64,000 nucleotides of DNA from an uncultured Oscillospiraceae bacterium (GTDB taxonomy: Bacteria > Bacillota > Clostridia > Oscillospirales > Oscillospiraceae). The position numbers and the translations under genes are program-made. Below are positions 23,525 through 34,030 of the stretch, one piece after another (the stretch's first letter is position 1; the number at the start of each line of letters is the position of its first letter). The stretch spans positions 1-64,000 of the forward strand of contig CAJTYK010000004.1 of the NCBI GenBank assembly GCA_910584285.1. Direction: 5' to 3'. Under the pieces are notes generated by a model that worked only from the letters and a program-made list of their open reading frames with translations, did not search any database and was not told the origin of the DNA.

Positions 23525-25036
23525 ATGAAAAAACGTATCGCCATCCTGCTGCTGGCCGTCCTGCTGGCGGCCACCTCCAGCACCACCGCCCTGGCCGCCC
23601 CGGGGCCCCTGTTTTCCGATCTGCCCGAGGATCGTTGGTCCCACCAGTATGTGTCCGACCTGTACCGGCAGGGGGTGGTGAACGGCTACCCGGACGGCAC
23701 CTTCCAGCCCTTTGGATCTGTCACCTACGGGGAGGCGTTCAAGCTGATCCTGCTGTCCATCGGGGTGGAGGAGCCCGCCCCCGCCCCTACGGGGGAGCAC
23801 TGGGCCATGCCCTACGTGGAGCTGGCCCTGGACAACCGGCTGATGTATTCCTTTAACGACGCCTATCTGAACGCGGTGCCCACCCGGCTGACGGTGGCCC
23901 GGATGACCGCCCGGGCCCTGGATCTGACGGACATCTCCGGCCCCAGCCCCTACGCCGACTGCGAGGACGGCTACGTGGTGGAGCTGTATGAGAAGGGGAT
24001 CATGGACGGCTTCCTCAGCGAGGACGGGGTGCGCACCTTCCAGCCGGACAAGCCCATCTCCCGGGAGGAGCTGGCGGCCATCGTCTGGCGGGTGCGGAAC
24101 GCCAACCTGGAGGACACCATGATCCGCTTCAACAACTACTACATAGACAAGCTGGAGGGGGTGCCCGCCTCGTCTTTCACCAGTAGCCAGTTCAGCCGGG
24201 ACGACAGGGGCCGGATCTCCTATTCCGGCGGCTACTTCGCCCACGGCATCGACGTGTCCGGCCACAAGGGGATCATCGACTGGGAGGCGGTGGCGGCGGA
24301 CGGCATCGACTTCGCCATCATCCGGGCGGGCAACCGGGCCTGGGGCTCCGGCGTGCTCATGGAGGACTCCAAGTTCGAGGGCAATATGCAGGGGGCCATC
24401 GCCGCGGGGCTGGACGTGGGGGCCTACTACTTCTCCAACGCCATCACCGTGGCGGAGGCGGAGGAGGAGGCGGACGCCTTCCTGGCCCGGCTGGAGCCCT
24501 ATCAGGAGTATATCACCTACCCCGTGGTGTGCGACTGGGAGTACCTGGGCGGCAACGAGTCCCGGGCCTACGGCGTGGACGCCCGGATCATCACCCAGTG
24601 CATCGACGCCTTCTGCAAAAAGGTGGCGGCGGCGGGCTACACCCCCATGGTATACTTCAATGAGTATTGCGGCTATGTGAAGATGGATCTGAGCAAGCTC
24701 ACCCAATATCAGTTCTGGTTCGCCGAGTACACCAACAGCCCCTCCTGTATGTATCACTTCCAGTTCTGGCAGTACTCCTCCAAGGGCAAGGTGGCGGGCA
24801 TCGGCTCGGACGTGGACATGAACCTGTGCTTTGTGCCCTTCGGCCAGGGGACGGGGGAGAACCCCGAGCCCGGCCCGGAGGAGACGGAGCCCGTGGAGAC
24901 CGGGCCTGTGGAGACGGAACCGGCGGAAACCGATCCGGCAGAGACGCCCCCGGCAGAGACAGCCCCTGTGGAGACGTCCCCTGCGGAGACCATCCCCGTA
25001 GAGCCGGAGCCCACGATTCCCGGGATAAAGGTCTGA
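23525..25036 (+). CDS. Secreted SLH-domain GH25 lysozyme
   Basis: A 503-residue secreted protein. A signal peptide covers residues 1-25 (IAILLLAVLLAATSSTTALA). Two to three S-layer-homology repeats follow (FSDLPEDRWSHQYVSDLYRQ, VVNGYPDGTFQPFG), which anchor to cell-wall polymer. Residues about 240-440 are a glycoside hydrolase family 25 muramidase with GIDVSGHKGIIDW and VCDWEYLG holding the catalytic acids. The C-terminus is a Pro/Glu/Thr tail with a repeated PxETxPAET pattern, probably a wall-spanning linker. It is likely to cleave peptidoglycan in cell-wall turnover. Single gene with its own promoter and terminator. Confidence 0.9.
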   Translation: MKKRIAILLLAVLLAATSSTTALAAPGPLFSDLPEDRWSHQYVSDLYRQGVVNGYPDGTFQPFGSVTYGEAFKLILLSIGVEEPAPAPTGEHWAMPYVELALDNRLMYSFNDAYLNAVPTRLTVARMTARALDLTDISGPSPYADCEDGYVVELYEKGIMDGFLSEDGVRTFQPDKPISREELAAIVWRVRNANLEDTMIRFNNYYIDKLEGVPASSFTSSQFSRDDRGRISYSGGYFAHGIDVSGHKGIIDWEAVAADGIDFAIIRAGNRAWGSGVLMEDSKFEGNMQGAIAAGLDVGAYYFSNAITVAEAEEEADAFLARLEPYQEYITYPVVCDWEYLGGNESRAYGVDARIITQCIDAFCKKVAAAGYTPMVYFNEYCGYVKMDLSKLTQYQFWFAEYTNSPSCMYHFQFWQYSSKGKVAGIGSDVDMNLCFVPFGQGTGENPEPGPEETEPVETGPVETEPAETDPAETPPAETAPVETSPAETIPVEPEPTIPGIKV

Positions 25037-25040
25037 ATAG

Positions 25041-25088
25041 AAAAACGGGCGCGGGCGCTTCCCAAGAAGGAGGCGCCCGCGCGTTTTC
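25041..25088 (+). terminator. Terminator after the SLH-GH25 gene
   Basis: GCGCGGGCGC (25049-25058) pairs with GCGCCCGCGC (25073-25082), followed by GTTTTC; A-rich sequence precedes it, so it may also serve the converging ymdB gene. Confidence 0.75.
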
Positions 25089-25099
25089 TGTGTTTGGTT

Positions 25100-25876
25100 T
25101 CAGGCCAGATCCACCCGCCGCACGTCTACGCACCGCTTGGCGGCGGCGTCGATCTCAAAGAGCACCGCCCCCATCCGGCAGGGGCCGGGGGCGGGCTGGA
25201 ACCGCTGGGGCAGACCACCTAAAAAGCGGTTGATGGCCTGCTCCGGCTTGACGCCGATGACCGACTGGCTGGGGCCGGTCAGCCCCAGGTCGGTGACAAA
25301 GCCCAGCCCCTGGGGCAGCACCTGACAGTCGGCGGTGGGCACGTGGGTGTGGGTGCCCCACAGGGCCTGGGCCCGCCCGTCCAGATACCAGGCCATGGCC
25401 CCCTTCTCGCTGGTGGCCTCGGCGTGGAAGTCCACCAGGGTCAGATCGGCGCGATCCGCCTTCAGGATCTCGTCCATCTTGGTGAAGGGGTTGTCGAAGT
25501 TGGGGTTCATCTCCACCCGGCCGATGAGATCTACCACCCGGAGGCGCAGGCCCTGGGGGCCGTCGAACACTCCCCACCCCCGGCCGGGGGCCCGGTCGGG
25601 GTAGTTGGCGGGCCGGAGGATGTAGGGGTTGTCCTCCAGATAGTTTACAATCTGGCGTTTATCCCAGGTGTGATTGCCCATAGTAATCACATCCGCCCCG
25701 GCGGCAAAGATGGCCTCTGCCTGGGCGGGAAGCAGCCCGTCGCTGGCGGCGTTCTCCCCGCACACCACGGTGAAGTGGGCGCCCTGCTCCCGGCGCAGGG
25801 CGGGCAGTCGGCGGCGGAGGAAGTCCAGGCCCGCCTCCCCCACCACGTCGCCTACGGCCAAAATACGAATGTTCAT
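25100..25876 (-). CDS. ymdB: YmdB-family metallophosphoesterase
   Basis: A 258-residue enzyme of the TIGR00282 type. Metal ligands appear in LAVGDVVGEAG, CGENAASDG, TMGNHTWDKR and GTHTHVPTADC. In Bacillus, YmdB hydrolyses 2',3'-cyclic nucleotides and affects biofilm and motility decisions. Length and motif order are standard. The minus-strand ATG has GGGAGGGGAACGGG upstream. It stands alone here rather than behind rny, as in Bacillus. Confidence 0.9.
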   Translation of the reverse strand: MNIRILAVGDVVGEAGLDFLRRRLPALRREQGAHFTVVCGENAASDGLLPAQAEAIFAAGADVITMGNHTWDKRQIVNYLEDNPYILRPANYPDRAPGRGWGVFDGPQGLRLRVVDLIGRVEMNPNFDNPFTKMDEILKADRADLTLVDFHAEATSEKGAMAWYLDGRAQALWGTHTHVPTADCQVLPQGLGFVTDLGLTGPSQSVIGVKPEQAINRFLGGLPQRFQPAPGPCRMGAVLFEIDAAAKRCVDVRRVDLA

Positions 25877-25961
25877 CCCGTTCCCCTCCCGTCATGTTAT
25901 ATGCTGCCGCACCCTGTGGCAAAGAAACCGGGGTTGCTCTGCCGCTCCCCCGGTTTACCGA

Positions 25962-27146
25962 TCAACTCTCCTGCTCCACCAGCATCAGGCAGCCGTCCTT
26001 GTCGTATTTCAGCAGCTGGATCTCCATCCGGGTGTTCCGGGCGATGTCCCGCATTTTGACGGACTCGGTGACGGAGGCCATCAGGGTGTAGGACACGCCA
26101 TGTTTTTTCGCCCGGCCGGTGCGGCCGATCCGGTGGATATAATACTCCTGCTCGTCGGGCACGTCGTAGTTGAACACCGCGTCCACATCGTCGATGTCCA
26201 GCCCCCGGGCGGCCACGTCGGTGGCCACCAGCACCTGGAGCTTCCCCTCCTTAAACCGCTGGAGGGTGCGCTCCCGCTCCTTTTGGGGGATGTCGCCGTG
26301 GATGGCCTCGCAGGGGAAGCCCCGCATCTTCAGCAGGCCGGCCAGACGGTCGGTCATGTTCTTGGTGTTGCAGAAGGCGATGGCCCGCTCATACCCACCG
26401 TGGGTGAGCAGGGCGGACATGGTGTCCAGCTTCCGCTCCCGGCCCATGAGCTCGATGGCGTATTGCTGGATGTCCGGGCGGTTCTCCTCCACCGGGCGGA
26501 CGGTGATCTCCGCTGGATCCCGCTGGTACACCCAGGAGATGTCCATAACTTCCCGTGATATAGTGGCAGAAAATAACCCTAAGTTGCGGCGGTGGGGCAT
26601 CTTGTCCAGGATCCGGGTCACGTCCTGGATGAAACCCATGTCCAGCATCCGGTCGGCCTCGTCCAGCACCACGGTCTGCACCTTGTCCAGCTTGACAGTG
26701 CGCCGCTTCATGTGATCCATCAGCCGCCCCGGGGTGGCCACGACAATCTGGGGCTTGGCCTTGAGCTGGGTGATCTGCTTGTCGATGGGCTGTCCGCCGT
26801 AGAGGCACACCGTCCGCACCCCCTCCCGGAAGGCGCACAGATCCCGCAGCTCGTCCCGAATCTGGATGGCCAGCTCCCGGGTGGGGGCCAGGATCAGGCC
26901 CTGCACCGCGTCGGAGTCCGGGTCGATGTGCTCCACCATGGGGATGCCGAAGGCGAAGGTCTTGCCGGTGCCGGTGGGGGCCTTGGCCACCACGTCCTTC
27001 CAGTCCATGAAGTAGGGGATGGCCCCGCCCTGGATGGGGGTGGCCTGGGTGAAGCCCTTCTTGTCCAGGGCTTTCATAGTGGCGTCGGACAGGCCCATGT
27101 CTCTATAATAATATACTTCCTGTACCTGTTGGCCGTTGATTTCCAT
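25962..27146 (-). CDS. DEAD-box RNA helicase
   Basis: A 394-residue ATP-dependent RNA helicase that consists of the two RecA domains alone. Motifs: GFTQATPIQ (Q motif), APTGTGKT (I), PTRELA (Ia), VLDEADRML (II), FSATIS (III), ATDVAARGLDID (V) and HRIGRTGRAKK (VI). Compared with CshA/DeaD it has no C-terminal RNA-binding tail, so it is a minimal DEAD-box protein of the RhlE/SrmB-like size class. It is likely involved in ribosome assembly or RNA turnover. Confidence 0.93.
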   Translation of the reverse strand: MEINGQQVQEVYYYRDMGLSDATMKALDKKGFTQATPIQGGAIPYFMDWKDVVAKAPTGTGKTFAFGIPMVEHIDPDSDAVQGLILAPTRELAIQIRDELRDLCAFREGVRTVCLYGGQPIDKQITQLKAKPQIVVATPGRLMDHMKRRTVKLDKVQTVVLDEADRMLDMGFIQDVTRILDKMPHRRNLGLFSATISREVMDISWVYQRDPAEITVRPVEENRPDIQQYAIELMGRERKLDTMSALLTHGGYERAIAFCNTKNMTDRLAGLLKMRGFPCEAIHGDIPQKERERTLQRFKEGKLQVLVATDVAARGLDIDDVDAVFNYDVPDEQEYYIHRIGRTGRAKKHGVSYTLMASVTESVKMRDIARNTRMEIQLLKYDKDGCLMLVEQES

Positions 27147-27244
27147 CGAACTGTTCCTCTCCCGTAAAAAGTCTCAAAAAACATTATAGCACAGGGCGGG
27201 CCAGGGCGCAACCGCTATTCCCCGGCCTGCGCGGCCGCGGCAGA

Positions 27245-27670
27245 TTATGTGGGCTCCCCCTGCCCCTCCTGCCGCGCCAGCAGGTCGGCCAGGGTGGTGC
27301 CGTCCACCACGGCGGACACCGCCCGGTGGATGTCCCGCCACAGGCCCACGGTGAGGCAGTCCCCGCTGCGCTCGCAGAAGCCGCCGTCGGTGGCGCACTC
27401 CACCGGGGCCAGATCTCCCTCCAGGGGACGGAGGATGTCGCCCACGGTGTACTCCTCCGGCTTCCGGGTGAGCAGGTATCCGCCCCCGGCCCCCCGCACT
27501 GACCGCACCAGCCCCGCCCGGGCCAGGGGGGTGACGATCTGCTCCAGGTATTTGTCGCTGAGGCCCTGCCGCCGTGCTGCGTCCCGCAGGGACACCGGCT
27601 CCCCCGAGCCCTGCTGGGCGATGTCCGCCATCAGGCGCAGGGCGTAGCGGCCCTTGGTGGAAATTTTCAT
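27245..27670 (-). CDS. Rrf2-family regulator with Fe-S cysteines (IscR-like)
   Basis: A 141-residue winged-helix regulator (MKISTKGRYALRLMADIAQQ; recognition helix LSDKYLEQIVTPLARAGLV; wing RGAGGGYLLTRKP). Three cysteines at 92, 99 and 105 match the positions that hold the Fe-S cluster in IscR. This separates it from cysteine-free CymR. ATG 27670 has GGGAGGT upstream. A TACC-N8-GGTA operator sits in front of the gene. It probably senses cluster status, redox or nitrosative stress. No isc/suf genes are adjacent. Confidence 0.88.
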   Translation of the reverse strand: MKISTKGRYALRLMADIAQQGSGEPVSLRDAARRQGLSDKYLEQIVTPLARAGLVRSVRGAGGGYLLTRKPEEYTVGDILRPLEGDLAPVECATDGGFCERSGDCLTVGLWRDIHRAVSAVVDGTTLADLLARQEGQGEPT

Positions 27671-27705
27671 GGCGTACCTCCCGGAACTGCTTGATATACC
27701 CAAAA

Positions 27706-27721
27706 TACCATATGTTCGGTA
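27706..27721 (-). promoter_or_regulatory. Likely Rrf2 operator
   Basis: TACC (27706-27709) and GGTA (27718-27721) form an inverted repeat with an 8-base spacer, in the context ATACC...CGGTAGGAATT, which resembles known Rrf2-family sites. It lies 36 bases upstream of the regulator's ATG. Confidence 0.5.
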
Positions 27722-27809
27722 GGAATTCAAGGGGGAAATCTGCCCAATCCCCGCCACGCCGCCCGCCCCATCCTAAAGAAATCTTCAAAAATTTTTAGAG
27801 GAACCTTTG

Positions 27810-27837
27810 TTGCGCTTTTTTCCTGTTCCGCTATAAT
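27810..27837 (+). promoter_or_regulatory. Promoter of the TVP38-like gene
   Basis: TTGCGC (27810-27815), 16 bases, TATAAT (27832-27837). The leader to the ATG is about 80 bases. Confidence 0.5.
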
Positions 27838-27922
27838 ATAGGGCATACAGTCAAGGCGCACCCCCAAAGCGGACAGCCCCCTTGACGGAACCAACCCGAT
27901 CCCGCGGAAAGAAGGCGCGTCC

Positions 27923-28603
27923 ATGGAACGCAGGCCCCTGAAAATCCTCCTCTGGGTGCTCACCCTGGCCATTTTGGGCGGCAGCGTGTGGGCGCTGTAC
28001 GCCACCGGCTTCTTTGAGGCCGCCGGCTCCCAGCAAAAGCTGGGGGAGTATATCGCCCGGTGCTCTCCCTGGTCCCATCTGGCCTATTTCGGCATCCAGC
28101 TGGCCTCGGTGGTGGTGGCTCCCATCCCCAGCAACCTCACCGCGGCGGCGGGGGCCTACCTGTTCGGGCTGTGGCCCTCCTTCCTGCTGACCTGGGGGGC
28201 GGTGGCTTTGGGCTCCGCCGTCGTGTTCGGACTGGCCCGAGCCCTGGGGCAGGGCTTCGTGGGGCAGTTTGTCAGCGAGAAGGCGTCGGGCAAGTATTTA
28301 GACGTGATCCGGCGGAAGCGGGACGTGTTCCTGGCCCTGGCCTTCCTGTTCCCCTTCTTCCCCGACGATATCCTGTGCATCCTGGCGGGGCTCACCGACA
28401 TCTCCTTCAAGCGGTTCTTCCTGCTGGTGGCGGTGTGCCGGCCCTGGGGGCTGCTGGTGTCCTGCGCGGTGGGCAGCGCCACGGTGTCCATTCCCTGGTG
28501 GGGGATGGCCCTGCTGGGGGCGGCGGGGCTGGCGGTGTTCCTGCTGGCCATGAAGTACGGGGATAAGCTGGAGGACGCGGTGATGAAACGATTGGAAAAA
28601 TGA
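27923..28603 (+). CDS. TVP38/TMEM64-family (VTT domain) membrane protein
   Basis: A 226-residue polytopic membrane protein. The family block is present: APIPSNLTAAAGAYLFGLWP and GAVALGSAVVFGLARALGQG, then FLFPFFPDDILCILAGLTDI, which matches the conserved FxPxxPxxxLxxxAG loop. Relatives (DedA/VTT) move lipids or support membrane energetics. It has its own promoter and terminator. Substrate unknown. Confidence 0.85.
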   Translation: MERRPLKILLWVLTLAILGGSVWALYATGFFEAAGSQQKLGEYIARCSPWSHLAYFGIQLASVVVAPIPSNLTAAAGAYLFGLWPSFLLTWGAVALGSAVVFGLARALGQGFVGQFVSEKASGKYLDVIRRKRDVFLALAFLFPFFPDDILCILAGLTDISFKRFFLLVAVCRPWGLLVSCAVGSATVSIPWWGMALLGAAGLAVFLLAMKYGDKLEDAVMKRLEK

Positions 28604-28606
28604 ACA

Positions 28607-28640
28607 GCGGGCCGCTGCGGTTTGGCAGCGGCCCGCGTTT
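28607..28640. terminator. Terminator between converging genes
   Basis: GCGGGCCGCTGC pairs with GCAGCGGCCCGC across a 6-base loop, followed by GTTTTATTT on the plus strand. It probably serves the TVP38-like gene and its converging neighbour. Confidence 0.8.
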
Positions 28641-29389
28641 TATTTCTTGTTCCGCACAAACACCTGAGTGCCCTGGTACTTGGCGTTGTGCCGCTCGTCG
28701 ATCTCGAAGCCGTCCAGGGCGGCGATGAACTTGGACAGCTTGGCAAAGCCGTAGTTCCGGGCGTCGAAGTCGGGCTGCTTCTTGATCAGCAGGGTGCCCA
28801 GATCGCCCAGATAGGCGTAGCCGTCCTCGTCCGCCAGATCCTCCACCGACTGGGCGATGAGCTCCTGCACCGACAGGTCGGAGGACTCCGCCGGACTGGG
28901 GGCCTTTTTCTTGGAGCTCTTGCCGGCGGGGGCGGGGGGCTGGGGCTTTTCCGCCGCCTTCAGGGACTCGATGTACACAAATTTGTCGCAGGCCACGATG
29001 AAGGGCTTGGGGGTCTTTTTCTCCCCCATGCCGTACACCTTCATCCCCGCCTCCCGCAGCCGGGTGGCAAGGCGGGTGAAGTCGCTGTCGCTGGACACCA
29101 GCACGAAGCCGCCGCAGTTGCCGGAGTAGAGGATGTCCATGGCGTCGATGATCATGGCCGAGTCGGTGGCGTTCTTGCCGGTGGTGTAGCTGTACTGCTG
29201 GAAGGGGGTGATGGCGTGCTCCAGCAGCAGGGGCTTCCAGCTGCCCATGTTGGGGGCCGTCCAGTCGCCGTAGATGCGCTTGATGGTGGCCGCGCCGTAC
29301 ACCGCCACCTCCGCCATGATCTCCCGCAGGGCGGTGCGGGGGGCGTTGTCCGCGTCGATGAGGACGGCCAGGCGCAGTTCGTTTTCCAT
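28640..29389 (-). CDS. NYN-domain protein with C-terminal LOTUS/OST-HTH domain
   Basis: A 249-residue protein. Residues 1-140 form a NYN (LabA/DUF88, PIN-like) nuclease domain with the acidic residues in LIDADNAP, TDSAMIIDAMD and VSSDSDFTRLA. A Pro/Lys linker leads to a C-terminal OST-HTH/LOTUS-like segment (YAYLGDLGTLLIKKQPDFDA, RNYGFAKLSKFI). Such proteins are predicted RNA nucleases that recognise structured RNA. ATG 29389 follows AAAGGAG. Single gene. Confidence 0.85.
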   Translation of the reverse strand: MENELRLAVLIDADNAPRTALREIMAEVAVYGAATIKRIYGDWTAPNMGSWKPLLLEHAITPFQQYSYTTGKNATDSAMIIDAMDILYSGNCGGFVLVSSDSDFTRLATRLREAGMKVYGMGEKKTPKPFIVACDKFVYIESLKAAEKPQPPAPAGKSSKKKAPSPAESSDLSVQELIAQSVEDLADEDGYAYLGDLGTLLIKKQPDFDARNYGFAKLSKFIAALDGFEIDERHNAKYQGTQVFVRNKK

Positions 29390-29494
29390 GGTTAGTACGC
29401 TCCTTTCCCTGCCCACCGGGGGCGTCAGGGGTAGTATATCATAGGTCGGGGGGAAATTTCCGGCGAAATTGCCGCGTGGTGCCAGCGGCTTCCC

Positions 29495-30142
29495 TCATCG
29501 GGCGTCCTCCGGCCCGTCCTCCGCCGCCAGCTCGTCCAGGTATTTGTACACCGTGTACCGGGACACGCCTAAGCGCCCCGCCACATAGGGCACCGACTTG
29601 CGGTAGGAGAAGGCGCTGCGCTGGCGCAGCAGGGCGATGACCTTCAGCCGATCCGCCTTGGTCAGCGCGTCCAGCGGCTTGCCCAGGGCGGCCACGCACT
29701 GGTCGAACAGGTCGGCCAGCTGCCGGGAGTCCCCGGGCTGCCACAGGGCGGTGCGCAGGTCGGCCTGGGCGCTCATGAGGTCGGCTAAAATCCGGTTGGC
29801 AAACACCAGGGAGGTGTAGTCGAAGTTGATGCCCAGGGCCAGGTTGTAGTCCTCGCCGATCATGTGGAAGGTGGAGGATTTGGTCTGCCGCCCGTCGGGG
29901 GTGACGGCGGCCAGGTTCACCTGATCGGTGGTGGCCGCCTGCTCGTCCAGCTCCAGGCCGATGCCCATAATGTCCATGGTGGAGCCCACCTCCCGGCCGG
30001 ACACGTGGCCGTTGTAGATGGACAGGATGGGGTGGGTGGGCACCCCCATATCGTGCACCAGCGTCTCACAGGAGGATCCGAACATCTCCGCGATCCCCCG
30101 GGCGGCGCGATCCAGAAATTCAAAGGCCTGCTCCCGGGTCAT
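29495..30142 (-). CDS. YheO-type PAS transcriptional regulator (DauR-like)
   Basis: A 215-residue protein with an N-terminal YheO-like PAS domain (SSCETLVHDMGVPTHPILSI, YNGHVSGREVGSTMD) and a C-terminal HTH_22 domain (SVPYVAGRLGVSRYTVYKYL). Relatives such as DauR control amino-acid catabolism genes. ATG 30142 is preferred because GGAGGTG is correctly spaced; the GTG at 30154 is too close to it. It is divergent from secA, with no visible target operon nearby, so the regulon is unknown. Confidence 0.85.
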   Translation of the reverse strand: MTREQAFEFLDRAARGIAEMFGSSCETLVHDMGVPTHPILSIYNGHVSGREVGSTMDIMGIGLELDEQAATTDQVNLAAVTPDGRQTKSSTFHMIGEDYNLALGINFDYTSLVFANRILADLMSAQADLRTALWQPGDSRQLADLFDQCVAALGKPLDALTKADRLKVIALLRQRSAFSYRKSVPYVAGRLGVSRYTVYKYLDELAAEDGPEDAR

Positions 30143-30335
30143 AGCCTGACACACCTCCGCAACAGTTTGTCAATGGCTCTATTGTACTCCCGTTCCGGGC
30201 AAAAGGCAAGAAAAATCCCCTGTCAGCCCCTCCTCTTTATTTACAATTTCCTCTTTTTTCTTCCCCACGCTTGTGATATACTGTACCGAGTTAAATTGGG
30301 TTTTTATACTTTAATGATAGAAAGGACGCAACGCT

Positions 30336-33119
<2,784 letters not shown>

Positions 33120-33121
33120 TC

Positions 33122-33201
33122 CTGTAGGGGCGGATATCATCCGCCCGCGTCCACACAAACGCTCTCTGGTATTTGCGGGCGGATGATATCCGCCCCTACA
33201 G
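33122..33201. repeat. 27-bp perfect inverted repeat between secA and pgeF
   Basis: Bases 33122-33148 are an exact reverse complement of 33175-33201 across a 26-base loop. Each arm is itself a hairpin (GGGCGGATATCATCCGCCC reads nearly the same on both strands). The right arm ends 7 bases before the ribosome site of pgeF. The form suits a non-autonomous mobile repeat (MITE or REP-like). Confidence 0.8.
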
Positions 33202-33217
33202 CGAAAAGGAAGTGCCT

Positions 33218-34030
33218 ATGAATATCATCGAGCAGACCCAAAACGGCGTCGTCTATTTCCAGACCGACGGCATCGCCGCCGCCGGGGGCGTGGCCCACGG
33301 CTTCTCCACCCGGCTGGGCGGCGTGTCGGAGGGGATGTGGGAATCCCTGAACCTGGGCGTGGGCCGGGGGGACGACCCCGACCACGTCCGGGAGAACTAC
33401 CGCCGCTTCTTTGCCGCCGCCGGGGTGAAGCCCGGAAAGGTGGCCATGACCAACCAGGTGCACGGCGGCGTGGTACGCACCGTCACCACCGCCGATCTCC
33501 ATGACAATCCCTGCGACAAGGCGGGGTATGAGGCGGACGGGCTGATGACCGACCTGCCCGGGGTGGCGCTCATCGTCTACTCCGCCGACTGCATCCCCAT
33601 TTTGTTTTATGACCCGGTGCGGCGGGTGATTGCCGCCGTCCACGCGGGCTGGCGGGGCACCGCCGCGGGCATCGCCACCGCCGCCGTCCAGCGGATGGAA
33701 TCGGTGTACGGCAGCGAGCGGGGGGACATCCTGGCCGCCATCGGCCCGGGCATCGGCCCCGACTGCTTCGAGACCCACGAGGATGTGCCCAACGCCATGA
33801 CCGCCGCGCTGTCCACCGCCGTCCTTCAGCACATCAAAATCAAGGAGAACGGCAAGTTCGCCGTGGATCTGAAGGCCATCAACGCCATGCGGCTGGAGCA
33901 GGCGGGGCTGGAGCCCGCCCACATCGCCGTCAGCGATCTCTGCACCGCCTGCCACCCCGAGAAATTCTGGAGCCACCGGATCCAGGGCACCAACCGGGGC
34001 TCCATGGCCGCCGTCATTCAGCTGCAATGA
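33218..34030 (+). CDS. pgeF: Peptidoglycan editing factor PgeF (YfiH/YlmD family)
   Basis: A 270-residue DUF152 enzyme. Zinc ligands lie in the conserved VHGGVV, SADCIP and VHAGWRGTAAG blocks. Family members act on purine nucleosides or remove wrongly added serine from muramyl peptides. ATG 33218 has AAAAGGA directly downstream of the right arm of the inverted repeat; the upstream frame is inside that repeat. Its stop overlaps the next ATG by four bases, so the lipoprotein gene is coupled. Confidence 0.88.
   Translation: MNIIEQTQNGVVYFQTDGIAAAGGVAHGFSTRLGGVSEGMWESLNLGVGRGDDPDHVRENYRRFFAAAGVKPGKVAMTNQVHGGVVRTVTTADLHDNPCDKAGYEADGLMTDLPGVALIVYSADCIPILFYDPVRRVIAAVHAGWRGTAAGIATAAVQRMESVYGSERGDILAAIGPGIGPDCFETHEDVPNAMTAALSTAVLQHIKIKENGKFAVDLKAINAMRLEQAGLEPAHIAVSDLCTACHPEKFWSHRIQGTNRGSMAAVIQLQ

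Noticed and set aside
30240..30282. secA promoter from TTTACA and TATACT
   Set aside because: The two boxes are about 31 bases apart, and no good -35 sits 16-18 bases before TATACT; left unannotated.
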